Source: Bacteroidota bacterium
GTDB taxonomy: Bacteria; Bacteroidota; Bacteroidia; NS11-12g; UBA9320
Length of the DNA: 64,000 bases
Reading direction: 5' to 3'
NCBI GenBank assembly: GCA_002746305.1
Contig: NVWV01000001.1
Span: 1-64,000 of the forward strand
In this document: positions 27,501 through 37,448 of the stretch, piece by piece
How positions within the stretch are numbered: position 1 is the stretch's first letter
Layout of the letters: each line of letters opens with the position of its first letter
The notes under the pieces: model-generated
What the model was told of the DNA's origin: nothing
Databases searched by the model: none
What the model saw: the letters and a program-made list of their open reading frames with translations, nothing else
Translations under genes and position numbers: made by a program

Positions 27501-28812
27501 GAATCCACAAACCGAGACTGTCTGTGCGTTGAGTATAGAGAGATTGTAAGGATAATTTTCCTTCTACTGGATGCAATACTTCATTTGGTTGAAGAATGGA
27601 CAAATTATTTTGATGGGCATAATTTTGAAACTGTTTTAGTTTTTGAGATGTCGTAATGGCAATCTTATCACCAGAAACCATTTTGTCGAATATTTGAAGT
27701 TTATCAGGTTCAAAAAGCAACATTCTACAATTAGTTCCTTGTATGAATGAGGCTGGGGCAATATTGTTTTCTATGAAAAAATGAGGTATTTCAGAGTGAC
27801 TTAAATACTCGGTTTCAAGTTTTGAAGTCTTCTCGATTATTTCATTGACTTGCATACAATACTCACTGTTTTCTATATGCGTATATAGTGGATGGATAAC
27901 ATTAACAACCAGATTGAATGCGATGGGTATGAAGAGCCATTTTAGCTGGGGAAGCTTTTTAGGGTTATAAAGGATAATTAGCAGTGGAGGAATAAATAGT
28001 AATAGTAAATAGTAGTAAGCCCCTAGAACTAAGGCGAAAGCTAAAAGTATGAGGTAATTAACAATGAATTTTTTGGTAATAAATTTTCTAATGATAGTCA
28101 ATAATGCAACTAAGGTTACTCCACTGTATGCTAAAAAGGTAAGAGGAGTTTTTACGGTGAAATGTGTCAATCTAAATTCTAGTGTGGAAATGAAGATGTT
28201 TTCGGGAAACAAAAGATAAAAAGATAGAAGTAATATGATTCCTCCAATACCCAAGTAAACATACCTTCGGTCTCGCTGAATCAGCCAACCTTCGTAACAG
28301 AAAACGGCAGCTACAGCTAAAAGTCCAGGTGGAATATGGAGCGAGCATAGAAAGACTGATATAGCTACTCCCCAGTACCACTTTCTGTTGAGCATTGTAT
28401 TCCATAGTTGATATAGAACCAAGGCTAAGATGAGAATGACAGGTTCTGGTCTTTGTAGTAGGATCACTTTATCTGTCAGGATAAGAAGAGGAATACTAAG
28501 AAATAAATGGGTGCTGTCTATTCTAGATGCTAAGGTGTAAATTAATAGTAAGGAGAATGTGAAATAAAAGAGATGTACACCACTTATAGATGTTAAATGA
28601 GTGGCAAAAGGTATTTGTAACCATCCGTAAAATGCAGGGGTATGAAAATTAGTGAAGTAGTTGAACATACCACCCCCTTGTAATACAGATGGTGCTTGGC
28701 TAAAGAACCAAGCACCATCTAATTCATTTAATGGGCATAAAAATTTGGGAAAATAAATGGCTGCCAATGTGGCAACTAATAAGACTATGCTTATGCGTTT
28801 CCTTTTATCCAC
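27487..28812 (-). CDS. GT-C-like polytopic membrane protein
   Basis: 441 residues with about ten membrane helices and a soluble C-terminal domain (about 335-441). The first periplasmic loop contains ELDGAWFFSQAPSVL, with an Asp in the place where GT-C enzymes (ArnT, PMT, PglB-like) carry a catalytic acidic residue. This suggests a lipid-linked-sugar glycosyltransferase or mannosyltransferase, but no exact family was recognised. It lies seven bases downstream of the PorU2-like gene on the same strand, so it may be co-transcribed. It is convergent with the GNT-I-like gene. Confidence 0.75.
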   Translation of the reverse strand: MDKRKRISIVLLVATLAAIYFPKFLCPLNELDGAWFFSQAPSVLQGGGMFNYFTNFHTPAFYGWLQIPFATHLTSISGVHLFYFTFSLLLIYTLASRIDSTHLFLSIPLLILTDKVILLQRPEPVILILALVLYQLWNTMLNRKWYWGVAISVFLCSLHIPPGLLAVAAVFCYEGWLIQRDRRYVYLGIGGIILLLSFYLLFPENIFISTLEFRLTHFTVKTPLTFLAYSGVTLVALLTIIRKFITKKFIVNYLILLAFALVLGAYYYLLLLFIPPLLIILYNPKKLPQLKWLFIPIAFNLVVNVIHPLYTHIENSEYCMQVNEIIEKTSKLETEYLSHSEIPHFFIENNIAPASFIQGTNCRMLLFEPDKLQIFDKMVSGDKIAITTSQKLKQFQNYAHQNNLSILQPNEVLHPVEGKLSLQSLYTQRTDSLGLWILTVL

Positions 28813-28819
28813 CCGAGTC

Positions 28820-31800
28820 TTATCTCATCAAGTAGATTTTTCCATATCCTTGGTTGAAGAACTGGTCGCCTTCAGATTCTCTATGGGTTATGTCCTCTCC
28901 ATTTAATCGAGCTGTTACCTTGTAGAGATAGACACCATTGGCTAACTGATCCCCATATTCATCGGTTCCATTCCAAGAGTACTCCGAAATATTATTACCT
29001 ATTTTTATAAGGCCCATTTCATCTTGGGTAATTTCCCTAACTACTTTTCCTGTTACCGTAAGAATCTGTATTTTCATGTAATCAGGGATTGTTTCTCCGG
29101 TAAGGGTATATACAAATCTCATTGAAGTTGTAAATGGATTTGGGTACGGATATACATTTGTAATTTGAGACTCTCTGATAACCTCGAAGTTGATATCATA
29201 ATGTAAGTCACTAGATTCATTTCCAGAAGCATCACTCACCGCTACATTTAGGTTATACTTTCCAGAAGCAAGACCTTCAGGTGAATATTCCAATACTGCC
29301 TTTTCCCCAGGTTTAGTGGCAGCATAGAAAACTACATCTTGTTTTGTATCTCTAAGTGTATCTGCAAGTCCAATCGGATTTCCAATGTCATCTACAGGTT
29401 GAAGGACTGATGTGAATGCCTGAGGATCATTTATATAAATAAATTCATTGTCATCCAAAACCGACATGGTGATTATTGAGCTGGGGGATACAAGATCGTA
29501 GTCCAATATGTGAACACCATCAAATACAACATCCAGCAATGGATTTCTTTCATCTTTTAGTACCACATAGGTTAAATCTAGAACATTGTTATCCAATCGT
29601 TCTTCAGGTTGATCGAATTCTGGATTTACTTGAATGGTAATTCTATTTTCACCCACCAAACCTAAGGTGTGAATTTTATAGGATAGGATAAAAGAATCAT
29701 TGGGTCCTAAATTTACATATTTTGAATAATCCAATGTATCCAATTTATTATCTGCTGTTCTGTTGATTGTGAGTACCAGAACACTGTCCATAGAAAGACT
29801 TGATATATTTTGATACGCAATTTTCACATACAAAGAGTCACCTTCTTGAAGAGTATCATTACTCTGTTCAAAAGCAATGCTTGGCATCAGAGAACCCTCA
29901 GGAACTCCATCGTACAACATTGTCCATCTTCTTTGGTAGATAGGCGTTCTTCTATCTTCATCTTTGTAAGAAGTTTTGATTTTAAGGTATGGATATATCG
30001 CAGCATCAATGCTTGATAAATCTTGGTTTGACGAAGGAAGGTTTCTGAAAATGGTATCTTCATCCCCATTTTCGCGTACTCCCACAATATCGTAAGCTAT
30101 AGAGTCTATTGGAGAGTCAAAATCATCTTCCAATCTAAAGTAAAATTCTTTCCATAACTGAGAAGGTCCGATTTTTTGACTGGTGATACTTCCTTGACTT
30201 CCTCTAGGATACAATAGTATGGAGTGATTATTGGCTTGACCCATAGGATTTGCAGGGGATTCATAATTGGCTAATAATTCAAATTCATCATCCAAAGGTG
30301 GTCCTCCTTTTTTACCTAATATTCCGTAAGGGTGTCCATGAGGAAGAGTTCTTATTTGTGAAGCCCCACAGTTTTCAATGGCGGAAAATACCGCATTATC
30401 CCAAAGTTCAATATCCACATCTCCATGTACGACCAAGAAGATTTCCCAACCATTAGGTATATCATCATTCATGTGTTTTACAAACGAGTCCCGAGCTACA
30501 GGGTTTCGCATGTCAAACCAATATACCCCCGAATATTCGTTTGCAATATGATACTTGATTCCTCTGTCATATGAAGCAGATACCTTTACGTTGAATTGAC
30601 TATTAGAACTGTATCTATCCAAGTTTTCAGGGTTAACGGCTACGACTTCAATGGAGTTTGTTATAAATCGTTCTACGGCCTTGTATGGAAAAATCACAAC
30701 CCCTCTTGAAGTTGGGCCAAGGTTTATTCCACTTACATATACACCATACTTTTCGGATATAGTCTTATTAAAACTCAATGATCTTGTGGCAGTATCTATC
30801 CTCATTCCTTTTGCAGAAGCTTCTCCCAGTTTAGAATAATAACCTTGAGACCAACCCTTCGGACTATTGAATATAAGAGCGAAAGTATTTGTTTCCCAAG
30901 TTCCTCCTTCTTCTACGGGTCTATTAAATCGAGCTCGCCAATAGAAATCGGTGCTATCAAATGGAGGTAATACAACCTTGTGTTCTATAATATTTTGTCC
31001 AGTTATGATATCTGAAGTATAAAGGATAGGGCTGTTGAATAACGGAGTGGTGTCAACTTGAAAAATGACTTCATTACCCATTTGTAATGGATTACTTGTT
31101 TGAACTTTCAATACCACTTCCGATAAAGGTTCTATACCATCTTTGGGAGGGAATAAGGTAGTAAGGCTGTTTGATGGCATAAACAGATTGTATATCAAAG
31201 TGTTATTGGTCTCACCGAAAGGAGCCAATTCCATTGTGTTATCCCCATAGTCTATGGTGATAGTAATATTTTGAAGTCCACGACTAAACTCGTTGTTGTG
31301 AATCCAAAAATCAACGCTTTTAGTACTGCTTATTGGTCCAAATGATTTTGGTCCAAAAGTTCTAATGCTATCATTGCTATAGTGAATACTCACAAAAACT
31401 AAAGGAGAATCAGGGCCTGATAGTCCTAAGTTTTCTAGGTTTAGTCTTAGAGCGAAAGAGTCAATTTCGGCATTGTAGTCCTCTGGAACAATTTCAATTT
31501 GATCATTGATAACATAGTCTGGAGCAAGAGGAGCATACAATCGTATTGCAGGGTCACCGTGATAAGTCATTTGCCTACATTGGGATCTATTGAAATTATC
31601 CTCAGGTCGTTGATATTCTCTTATAGTAATCTGGATTATCTCACCTATTGTTTTTCCATAGTGAACATTGTACGCATTTCTATAAAATGCCTGACTCCAT
31701 TTAAACAACGGATCGATAAATCCAAATGCACTACTCGCTATCCATGCGACACCCCCTGTTTTTTCTTCTAAAAGAAATTCTTCGGGAAGGGATATGTCTT

Positions 31801-33802
31801 CAAACGAATTCCCTAAGGCACATCCATTAAACATAAATAAAGGATATTTACCTTCATTATTGAGGTTGTCAGGTTTTCCTATATCAACTTCCAATACTTG
31901 AGCGGCACCGTGTCCAAAATATCCTAAGGTATTAATTCCATTATCTATTATTTCCTGAATTTTGGTGGTTAACGTTACATCAACTTCAGATGCATCCTTC
32001 TTGTCTATAAATATTCCTTCTGCACCAAATTTTTCTCCTTTAACCTCATTGTAATAGAGCAATTGACGTGATTTTAGAAGATTTTGCTGTTGCTCCCCAG
32101 TTCCTCCTGTTAAGAAAAGGATCTTCTTTGATGTATGGGTTTGGGTTTCGTGCAACTTCAGTTTGTATAAGTATCGTAGTACTTCTTCATTTGTTCTTGC
32201 AGGAATTCTTCCAATAGGAATGGCAGGAGCTAAGTCATCTTTGGTGTAATCAGTTACAAAGAAATAATCAGAAGGTGGTCTTCCCCACGTAGGAACTAAA
32301 TCTTCATATGCTCGTCGTTCATAGTCATATCGTATTTTATGGTAGGTCTGCCCCTTACCGAGGATAAGAATATTCTTGGGCTTATTCCCTTGAACATCAT
32401 ACATATACTTACAAAAGTTTCTAATGGCTCTTGGGTGGTGAAGTCCGTAGAAATGATTGTTGTATAAGTCCGAAGAGAATACAATTAATACCTTGTAACT
32501 GCCACCTTTTACAGATTCTCTGTATGTTTTATACTCTTCAGCACTGGCAGAAAGTTTAGAATGGGTTATAATTATATAATCATAGTCAGTAGTTGAAGCA
32601 TCAACCAAATTAGCAAAGTTAACAGCTAATAGATTGTCACTGGAAATAGTTTTTTTAGTAGACTCGTCGGCTATTATTATCTTTTTAGGTCCTGTCTGAG
32701 TGCAATTGAACTTAAGTTCTGATCCTGTTTGACTTGATGAAATGTAAGTATTATTCGTGAAATCGTATACTGAAGCATTACTGCCTCCATAGTTTATAAA
32801 TGAAAAATGGTCATTGGTACCTTCATAGTCCAATTCAAAATAGTTGTCATTGTTAAGGTCTAGGTTCTTTGGGTAGTCAATTCGGAAGTAAGACATTGCA
32901 ATTCTTCCATTTCCTAAGTAAGTAGATTCAAACCGGAGTGGAGTTGTTGAAGAACCTATTTGACTAGAACTCAAAGTTATAATAGGGACGTTAAATCCCG
33001 GTTCTATTCTGTCATACCCAAAAAAGTACTTTTCAAATATTAGGTCAGAACCTATGAAAGTTTCAATTCGATTGTTTACACCATTTACAGTTTCCAGAGG
33101 GCTGGATTTTCCATATGCTCCGAAATAACATAGAGGTGCAGGTCCAGAAGAATTATACCCATAAGTTGGGATATTGTATACCGGTTTTCTGGCTCCTCTA
33201 GCATACTCACTGAAAATACCTTCACCTTTACTGTATTCTGAGAAGTAACCTGGAGAAAAATAAGGGTCTCCATCATAGACGTCTTTGTTGTGCAGAATAA
33301 GGGATTTGTACCAAAACCATGGATCTGCAGTTTTACCAGAAAAGTTTGTATTGTTATACTCAGTTAAACGTTTTCCGGGGGTGCTTGTAGTCCAGGTTAA
33401 AAAGTAATTTGCTGTATCCGTGTAAAGACTGGTATAGGTCTGGGGCTGTTGGTTAGCTTCCATATACATGGATGTTTCGTGCTTGCCATCATTGTATTCA
33501 CCAAAAAACTCTATGAAGTCTCCTGGGTCAAATGAGTTGTCAATTTCGCCCGCCACACGGATAAACTGTTCCTCTCCATCTCTGTAAAGTTGAATGTTTT
33601 TTGGGTTTATACTTCCTACAGGAATTCCTTTAGCAACTAATGTAGCATGATCTATCTTGTAAATAGAGTTACTACCTACTTCTATTTTATAGTAGGTCTG
33701 GGATTTATTGATCCATTCATGCCCATATTGAGCAAATGCATCAGGAGCAATAAGTGCAAGCGTGAGTAGCAGTAGTAAAGTCGTAGATTGTTTAAGATTC
33801 AT
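28820..33802 (-). CDS. porU2: C25 (gingipain-type) peptidase, PorU2-like T9SS protein
   Basis: About 1660 residues. A signal peptide ends APDAFAQ; the ATG at 33802 is chosen because the longer frame to 33862 precedes it with non-signal sequence. An N-terminal beta domain is followed by the C25 peptidase region with the predicted dyad His631 (YFGHGA) and Cys661 (FNGCALG). Several Ig/CARDB-like domains follow. It ends with a FlgD-Ig/T9SS-like module (YPYPNPFTTSMRF, WNGTDEYGDQLANGVYLYKV). PorU is the T9SS sortase that cleaves cargo sorting domains. This longer relative with extra Ig modules matches the paralog often labelled PorU2, whose substrate is not established. It sits apart from other recognised T9SS machinery. 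Confidence 0.85.
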   Translation of the reverse strand: MNLKQSTTLLLLLTLALIAPDAFAQYGHEWINKSQTYYKIEVGSNSIYKIDHATLVAKGIPVGSINPKNIQLYRDGEEQFIRVAGEIDNSFDPGDFIEFFGEYNDGKHETSMYMEANQQPQTYTSLYTDTANYFLTWTTSTPGKRLTEYNNTNFSGKTADPWFWYKSLILHNKDVYDGDPYFSPGYFSEYSKGEGIFSEYARGARKPVYNIPTYGYNSSGPAPLCYFGAYGKSSPLETVNGVNNRIETFIGSDLIFEKYFFGYDRIEPGFNVPIITLSSSQIGSSTTPLRFESTYLGNGRIAMSYFRIDYPKNLDLNNDNYFELDYEGTNDHFSFINYGGSNASVYDFTNNTYISSSQTGSELKFNCTQTGPKKIIIADESTKKTISSDNLLAVNFANLVDASTTDYDYIIITHSKLSASAEEYKTYRESVKGGSYKVLIVFSSDLYNNHFYGLHHPRAIRNFCKYMYDVQGNKPKNILILGKGQTYHKIRYDYERRAYEDLVPTWGRPPSDYFFVTDYTKDDLAPAIPIGRIPARTNEEVLRYLYKLKLHETQTHTSKKILFLTGGTGEQQQNLLKSRQLLYYNEVKGEKFGAEGIFIDKKDASEVDVTLTTKIQEIIDNGINTLGYFGHGAAQVLEVDIGKPDNLNNEGKYPLFMFNGCALGNSFEDISLPEEFLLEEKTGGVAWIASSAFGFIDPLFKWSQAFYRNAYNVHYGKTIGEIIQITIREYQRPEDNFNRSQCRQMTYHGDPAIRLYAPLAPDYVINDQIEIVPEDYNAEIDSFALRLNLENLGLSGPDSPLVFVSIHYSNDSIRTFGPKSFGPISSTKSVDFWIHNNEFSRGLQNITITIDYGDNTMELAPFGETNNTLIYNLFMPSNSLTTLFPPKDGIEPLSEVVLKVQTSNPLQMGNEVIFQVDTTPLFNSPILYTSDIITGQNIIEHKVVLPPFDSTDFYWRARFNRPVEEGGTWETNTFALIFNSPKGWSQGYYSKLGEASAKGMRIDTATRSLSFNKTISEKYGVYVSGINLGPTSRGVVIFPYKAVERFITNSIEVVAVNPENLDRYSSNSQFNVKVSASYDRGIKYHIANEYSGVYWFDMRNPVARDSFVKHMNDDIPNGWEIFLVVHGDVDIELWDNAVFSAIENCGASQIRTLPHGHPYGILGKKGGPPLDDEFELLANYESPANPMGQANNHSILLYPRGSQGSITSQKIGPSQLWKEFYFRLEDDFDSPIDSIAYDIVGVRENGDEDTIFRNLPSSNQDLSSIDAAIYPYLKIKTSYKDEDRRTPIYQRRWTMLYDGVPEGSLMPSIAFEQSNDTLQEGDSLYVKIAYQNISSLSMDSVLVLTINRTADNKLDTLDYSKYVNLGPNDSFILSYKIHTLGLVGENRITIQVNPEFDQPEERLDNNVLDLTYVVLKDERNPLLDVVFDGVHILDYDLVSPSSIITMSVLDDNEFIYINDPQAFTSVLQPVDDIGNPIGLADTLRDTKQDVVFYAATKPGEKAVLEYSPEGLASGKYNLNVAVSDASGNESSDLHYDINFEVIRESQITNVYPYPNPFTTSMRFVYTLTGETIPDYMKIQILTVTGKVVREITQDEMGLIKIGNNISEYSWNGTDEYGDQLANGVYLYKVTARLNGEDITHRESEGDQFFNQGYGKIYLMR

Positions 33803-33823
33803 AATAATCTTTATGTAAAGAGA

Positions 33824-33831
33824 CAAATTTA
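33824..33831 (-). promoter_or_regulatory. TAnnTTTG -7 element for the PorU2-like gene
   Basis: The minus strand reads TAAATTTG, an exact match, 21 bases before the ATG at 33802. It supports that start and argues against one at 33862. Confidence 0.45.
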
Positions 33832-33943
33832 GGTTTTTTAGATGTAATGACGTTATAGCCATCTTGATTATTACACAGTTATGTACATTTTATCGGAAAA
33901 CTTTTTCCTATTCTTGGAAATTTTAACTTCGCAAGACGTAGCG

Positions 33944-34633
33944 ATGAATAAAGTAGTAAAGAATGCTGAAGAAGCTATTCAAGGTATTTCGGATGGAATG
34001 ACCCTGATGCTAGGAGGTTTCGGCTTGTGCGGAATTCCAGAAAATTCGATTAATGCCTTAGTAAAATCCAAGGTTAAAAATCTTACTTGTATTTCCAACA
34101 ATGCAGGAGTGGATGATTTTGGAATAGGACTTATGTTGCAGGGGAAGCAAGTAAAAAAAATGATTTCTTCTTATGTTGGTGAAAATGCAGAATTTGAACG
34201 TCAGTTACTTTCAGGAGAATTAGAAGTAGAACTTTTGCCCCAAGGTAGTTTAGCAGAAAGATGTAGAGCTGCAGGTGCTGGTATCCCGGCGTTTTTTACA
34301 CCTGCTGGTTTTGGTACCGAAGTAGCCGAGGGTAAAGAATCACGGGAATTTAATGGAAAGCAATATATCATGGAAAAGGCATTTGAATCGGACTATGCCA
34401 TCGTGAAAGCTTGGAAAGGTGATACAGACGGGAATTTAATTTTTAAGGCTACCGCCAGAAATTTCAATCCTCTAATGGCAATGGCAGGAAAGATAACTAT
34501 AGCAGAAGTGGAAGAGTTGGTAGAGCCAGGTGAGTTAGATCCCAATTTTATTCATACCCCTTCCATCTTTGTAAACAGGATTTTTAAGGGAGAGAATTAC
34601 GAAAAGAGAATAGAACAAAGAACCATAAGGTAA
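33944..34633 (+). CDS. scoA: 3-oxoacid CoA-transferase subunit A
   Basis: 229 residues from the ATG at 33944 ([15 protein letters not shown]); the open frame upstream to 33881 is hydrophobic and not typical. The sequence has [16 protein letters not shown] and the [31 protein letters not shown] core of subunit A. With subunit B it moves CoA between succinyl-CoA and 3-oxoacids such as acetoacetate, for ketone-body or amino-acid breakdown. Its stop shares one base with the start of subunit B (TAATG). Confidence 0.95.
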   Translation: MNKVVKNAEEAIQGISDGMTLMLGGFGLCGIPENSINALVKSKVKNLTCISNNAGVDDFGIGLMLQGKQVKKMISSYVGENAEFERQLLSGELEVELLPQGSLAERCRAAGAGIPAFFTPAGFGTEVAEGKESREFNGKQYIMEKAFESDYAIVKAWKGDTDGNLIFKATARNFNPLMAMAGKITIAEVEELVEPGELDPNFIHTPSIFVNRIFKGENYEKRIEQRTIR

Positions 34634-35286
34634 TGCTGGATAAACAAGGTATAGCTAAGAGAATAGCAAAAGAGTTGAGAGATGGTTACTATGTAAATCT
34701 AGGAATAGGGATTCCTACACTTGTAGCCAATTATGTTCCAGATGAAATTGACGTAACTCTACAATCGGAAAATGGATTGTTGGGTATGGGACCATTTCCC
34801 ACGGAGGATGAAATAGATGCCGATTTGATAAATGCAGGTAAACAAACAGTTACTACATTGCCTGGTTCTGTATTTTTTGATAGTGCAACTGGTTTTGCTA
34901 TGATTAGAAGTGGTCGAGTAGATCTAACCGTATTGGGTGCTATGGAAGTGAACGAAAGAGGAGATATTGCCAATTGGAAAATACCCGGAAAAATGGTAAA
35001 AGGTATGGGAGGAGCTATGGACTTAGTAGCTTCTGCTCAAAATATTATTGTTGCCATGCAACATACCAATAGAGCAGGGGAGAGTAAGCTACTTCAAAAC
35101 CTGTCATTACCTGTTACAGGCTTAGGTTGTGTCAAGAAAATAGTAACCAATCTATGTGTATTGGACGTGACAGAAAGAGGTTTTGAGTTGAAAGAACTAG
35201 CTCCAGGTGTTACCGTGGAAGATGTGAAGAATGCCACAGCTGGAAAACTAATAGTTGAAGGAGATATTCCGACTATTTCCGTCTAA
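34633..35286 (+). CDS. scoB: 3-oxoacid CoA-transferase subunit B
   Basis: 217 residues. It contains YYVNLGIGIPTLVANY and SENGLLGMGP, where the Glu of ENGLLG is the residue that forms the CoA thioester during catalysis. GAMEVNERGDIANWKIPGKMVKGMGGAMDLV completes the family pattern. It pairs with subunit A directly upstream; the two-gene order matches the heterodimeric SCOT type. The 3' end overlaps the convergent gene by 14 bases. Confidence 0.96.
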   Translation: MLDKQGIAKRIAKELRDGYYVNLGIGIPTLVANYVPDEIDVTLQSENGLLGMGPFPTEDEIDADLINAGKQTVTTLPGSVFFDSATGFAMIRSGRVDLTVLGAMEVNERGDIANWKIPGKMVKGMGGAMDLVASAQNIIVAMQHTNRAGESKLLQNLSLPVTGLGCVKKIVTNLCVLDVTERGFELKELAPGVTVEDVKNATAGKLIVEGDIPTISV

Positions 35287-36142
35287 GAGCAAGGATTCTT
35301 CCGTCGTAATAAAGTTCTTCAAAAGCATGGTTGTTTGCTTTCAAAAAGTGAAAAGCACTTTTTTTCAAGAGTTTCCAGTTTTTATCAATATCATCCAAAA
35401 AGAGAATGCCATTTGGGGCCAAAAGTGAAGTGCATCGCTCCAATTCTTGTTGCAAATATTCTGAATGATGATTTCCATCTAAGATGACAAATTGAAAATT
35501 ATTTTTGCCCAACTGAGTGAGTTTGTCTAATACACCTGTACACCCTTTTTCTAAGTCAAAAGCCTCTTTTGGATCATAGTTGTCAAATATAACTCCGTCA
35601 TTGCTGGTGTTTTTACGAAGAGAGTAGCCATTAATAATCAGGCTGTTGTCTTGAAGATTGTATTCGTGAAGACATGAAATGAATTTGGTTTCAAGATCAG
35701 AAATGCCACGATGAGGAATATTGGGATCTACAGAGACAAAAGTAGACTGATTGTTATTCTGTACCATGTTAGACAGTATATAAGTAAAGGCTACACCTAA
35801 GAAATTTCCAATGTTTAGTCCTGTAATTCTATTTGTAGAATAGTTCTTTACGATTGCTTGAATAATACGATCACAATTTTCTTGTGGGATACTTCCTCCC
35901 AATACATGAGATTCTTCAATGTTGAAGGTCTCCATGAAAAAATGGGTAATTGCATTGTAATCAACTGAGATGGTTTTTCTGTCATTTTCTAGTACAGTTT
36001 CCTCCAATTGATTTGCATCCCTCTCAGCTTTATGTTGGTCTTGCAACCTGAGATCAGGTTTTTTAGACTCCTTATAGTTTGCATATAATTTGACTAGACC
36101 ATAAGGAACAAAGAATAGAAATATGGCTTTGAGAAATTTCAA
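35273..36142 (-). CDS. Methyltransferase-like protein with N-terminal hydrophobic segment
   Basis: 289 residues. The first 20 residues (LKAIFLFFVPYGLVKLYANY) could be a membrane anchor. The rest resembles a Rossmann methyltransferase of the Methyltransf_24 kind: TGLNIGNFLGVAFTYI (motif I position, though not a classic GxGxG), FVSVDPN, FQFVILDGNHHSEYLQQELERC and LAPNGILFLDDID. Motif I is weak, so catalytic activity is uncertain. Its substrate is unknown. It overlaps the convergent scoB gene by 14 bases. Confidence 0.75.
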   Translation of the reverse strand: MKFLKAIFLFFVPYGLVKLYANYKESKKPDLRLQDQHKAERDANQLEETVLENDRKTISVDYNAITHFFMETFNIEESHVLGGSIPQENCDRIIQAIVKNYSTNRITGLNIGNFLGVAFTYILSNMVQNNNQSTFVSVDPNIPHRGISDLETKFISCLHEYNLQDNSLIINGYSLRKNTSNDGVIFDNYDPKEAFDLEKGCTGVLDKLTQLGKNNFQFVILDGNHHSEYLQQELERCTSLLAPNGILFLDDIDKNWKLLKKSAFHFLKANNHAFEELYYDGRILALRRK

Positions 36143-36181
36143 TAGTGCAAGTGTAAATAAAATTTGAGATTTAGGTTTTTA

Positions 36182-36772
36182 TTAGTTAGGTATTGCAGGT
36201 ATCAACTCATCAACTTCCAAAACCTCCCCTTCTGCCAGCGTGTTAAGATGAATACCTCCAATACGTATTCTTATCAATCGTAAAGTTGGGAAACCAGTCT
36301 TCGCAGTCATCTTACGTACTTGCCGAAACCTACCTTCTGTAAGTGTTACAGAGAGCCAACTTGTAGGGCCATGCCTTTCATCTCGGATTCTTTTAGGTGG
36401 AGTTATCCATTTCGGAATACTCTCAAGTTTAAAGGCTTGGCAAGGAGTAGTCATATACTTTTTGCCTTCTATGTTTATTTCTAAACCTGATTTCAGCTTT
36501 TCAATAGCCTCAGGAGTTATATCTCCGTCAACTTGAGTATAATATTCTTTCTCAATCTTGTGGCTTCGTATCTGTTCACTTACTTTCCCGTCTGTAGTGA
36601 GAAGAAGTAATCCTTCTGAATTTTCATCGAGTCTACCAATAGCCATGATACCATCCGGAAAGTGACCCAACTCACCCAATAATTTTTTGTTTCTCCGTTT
36701 ATTCTGATTGTTTACAAACTGGGAGAGATATCCTACGGGTTTATGAAGTAAGAAGTGTTGATGTTGTGACAT
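36182..36772 (-). CDS. rluE: 23S rRNA pseudouridine synthase (RluE-type)
   Basis: 196 residues, a RsuA/RluB/E/F-class synthase without an S4 domain. It starts HQHFLLHKPVGYLSQF and has the catalytic motif GRLDENSEGLLLLT (Asp about residue 52), then EKEYYTQVDG and GRFRQVRKM. In E. coli RluE makes pseudouridine 2457 in 23S rRNA near the peptidyl-transferase centre; the short size and motif order match that enzyme. Gaps of 36-40 bases separate it from neighbours on the same strand. Confidence 0.93.
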   Translation of the reverse strand: MSQHQHFLLHKPVGYLSQFVNNQNKRRNKKLLGELGHFPDGIMAIGRLDENSEGLLLLTTDGKVSEQIRSHKIEKEYYTQVDGDITPEAIEKLKSGLEINIEGKKYMTTPCQAFKLESIPKWITPPKRIRDERHGPTSWLSVTLTEGRFRQVRKMTAKTGFPTLRLIRIRIGGIHLNTLAEGEVLEVDELIPAIPN

Positions 36773-36808
36773 TGATAATTAAGGAATTGAAACTGATATT
36801 CCAGTAGA

Positions 36809-37408
36809 TTACTGAATAATTTGAGGAGGAAACTTTCTGTTTTTTTCATTTTTATAGTTTCCCATACTCCCTCCATATTTTTGTCTAGAAAAACCATTTA
36901 CAAATAGCTTCCCAATTTCATGCAAATAGGTGACTTGAAATTTTACATAGAGGTCTTTTGTACTGTCCTTAGATTTGAGGTGGGCTTGGAAGAATAAATC
37001 ATCTGTCCTAAGTCCTTGCCATAGAACTTCTCGTAGTTCATAATGGGTAGCAATTCTTGGGTGGTCGGCACTTTTAGTCTTAATATTATAACGAATGATA
37101 GTATTACTAAATGAGTCAATATTTATTTCTTTATTGAAAATGGTATCCGAATTCTGAGTCAACACTAGGTTTGATTGGTATCTGTGATTTACTGAATCAA
37201 TGGTTGGAGTAATTCGCATCAAGTATTTCTTTGAATACAGGGATAAATCGTGTTCGTAGATGGAGAAATCTCCTAGTATCTTAGGAAGTGTATCCTGACT
37301 CGGAAACTTAATATACTCCACAGTGTGTGATTGTTCTTCATTTGTCCCATTCTGGTTACATCCCCACGAGATGAGTACCCAAAGATAGATGATTTTGAAA
37401 TTCTTCAT
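36809..37408 (-). CDS. Probable lipoprotein of unknown function
   Basis: 199 residues. The start MKNFKIIYLWVLISWGCNQNG looks like a lipoprotein signal with Cys17, although the Trp before GC is an unusual lipobox residue. The mature part is beta-rich with HYELREVLWQGLRTDDLFFQAH and ends KKFPPQIIQ-like. No family recognised. It belongs to a minus-strand run of small envelope proteins (36809-39222) that may be one transcription unit. Confidence 0.7.
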   Translation of the reverse strand: MKNFKIIYLWVLISWGCNQNGTNEEQSHTVEYIKFPSQDTLPKILGDFSIYEHDLSLYSKKYLMRITPTIDSVNHRYQSNLVLTQNSDTIFNKEINIDSFSNTIIRYNIKTKSADHPRIATHYELREVLWQGLRTDDLFFQAHLKSKDSTKDLYVKFQVTYLHEIGKLFVNGFSRQKYGGSMGNYKNEKNRKFPPQIIQ

Positions 37409-37448
37409 TTTAGGTTAGACTCTAGTTGTTTTAGAAAAGAACGACGGT

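Noticed and set aside
28820..33802. Canonical PorU sortase
   Set aside because: Length, extra Ig-like domains and lack of porV or gld neighbours fit the PorU2-type paralog better.
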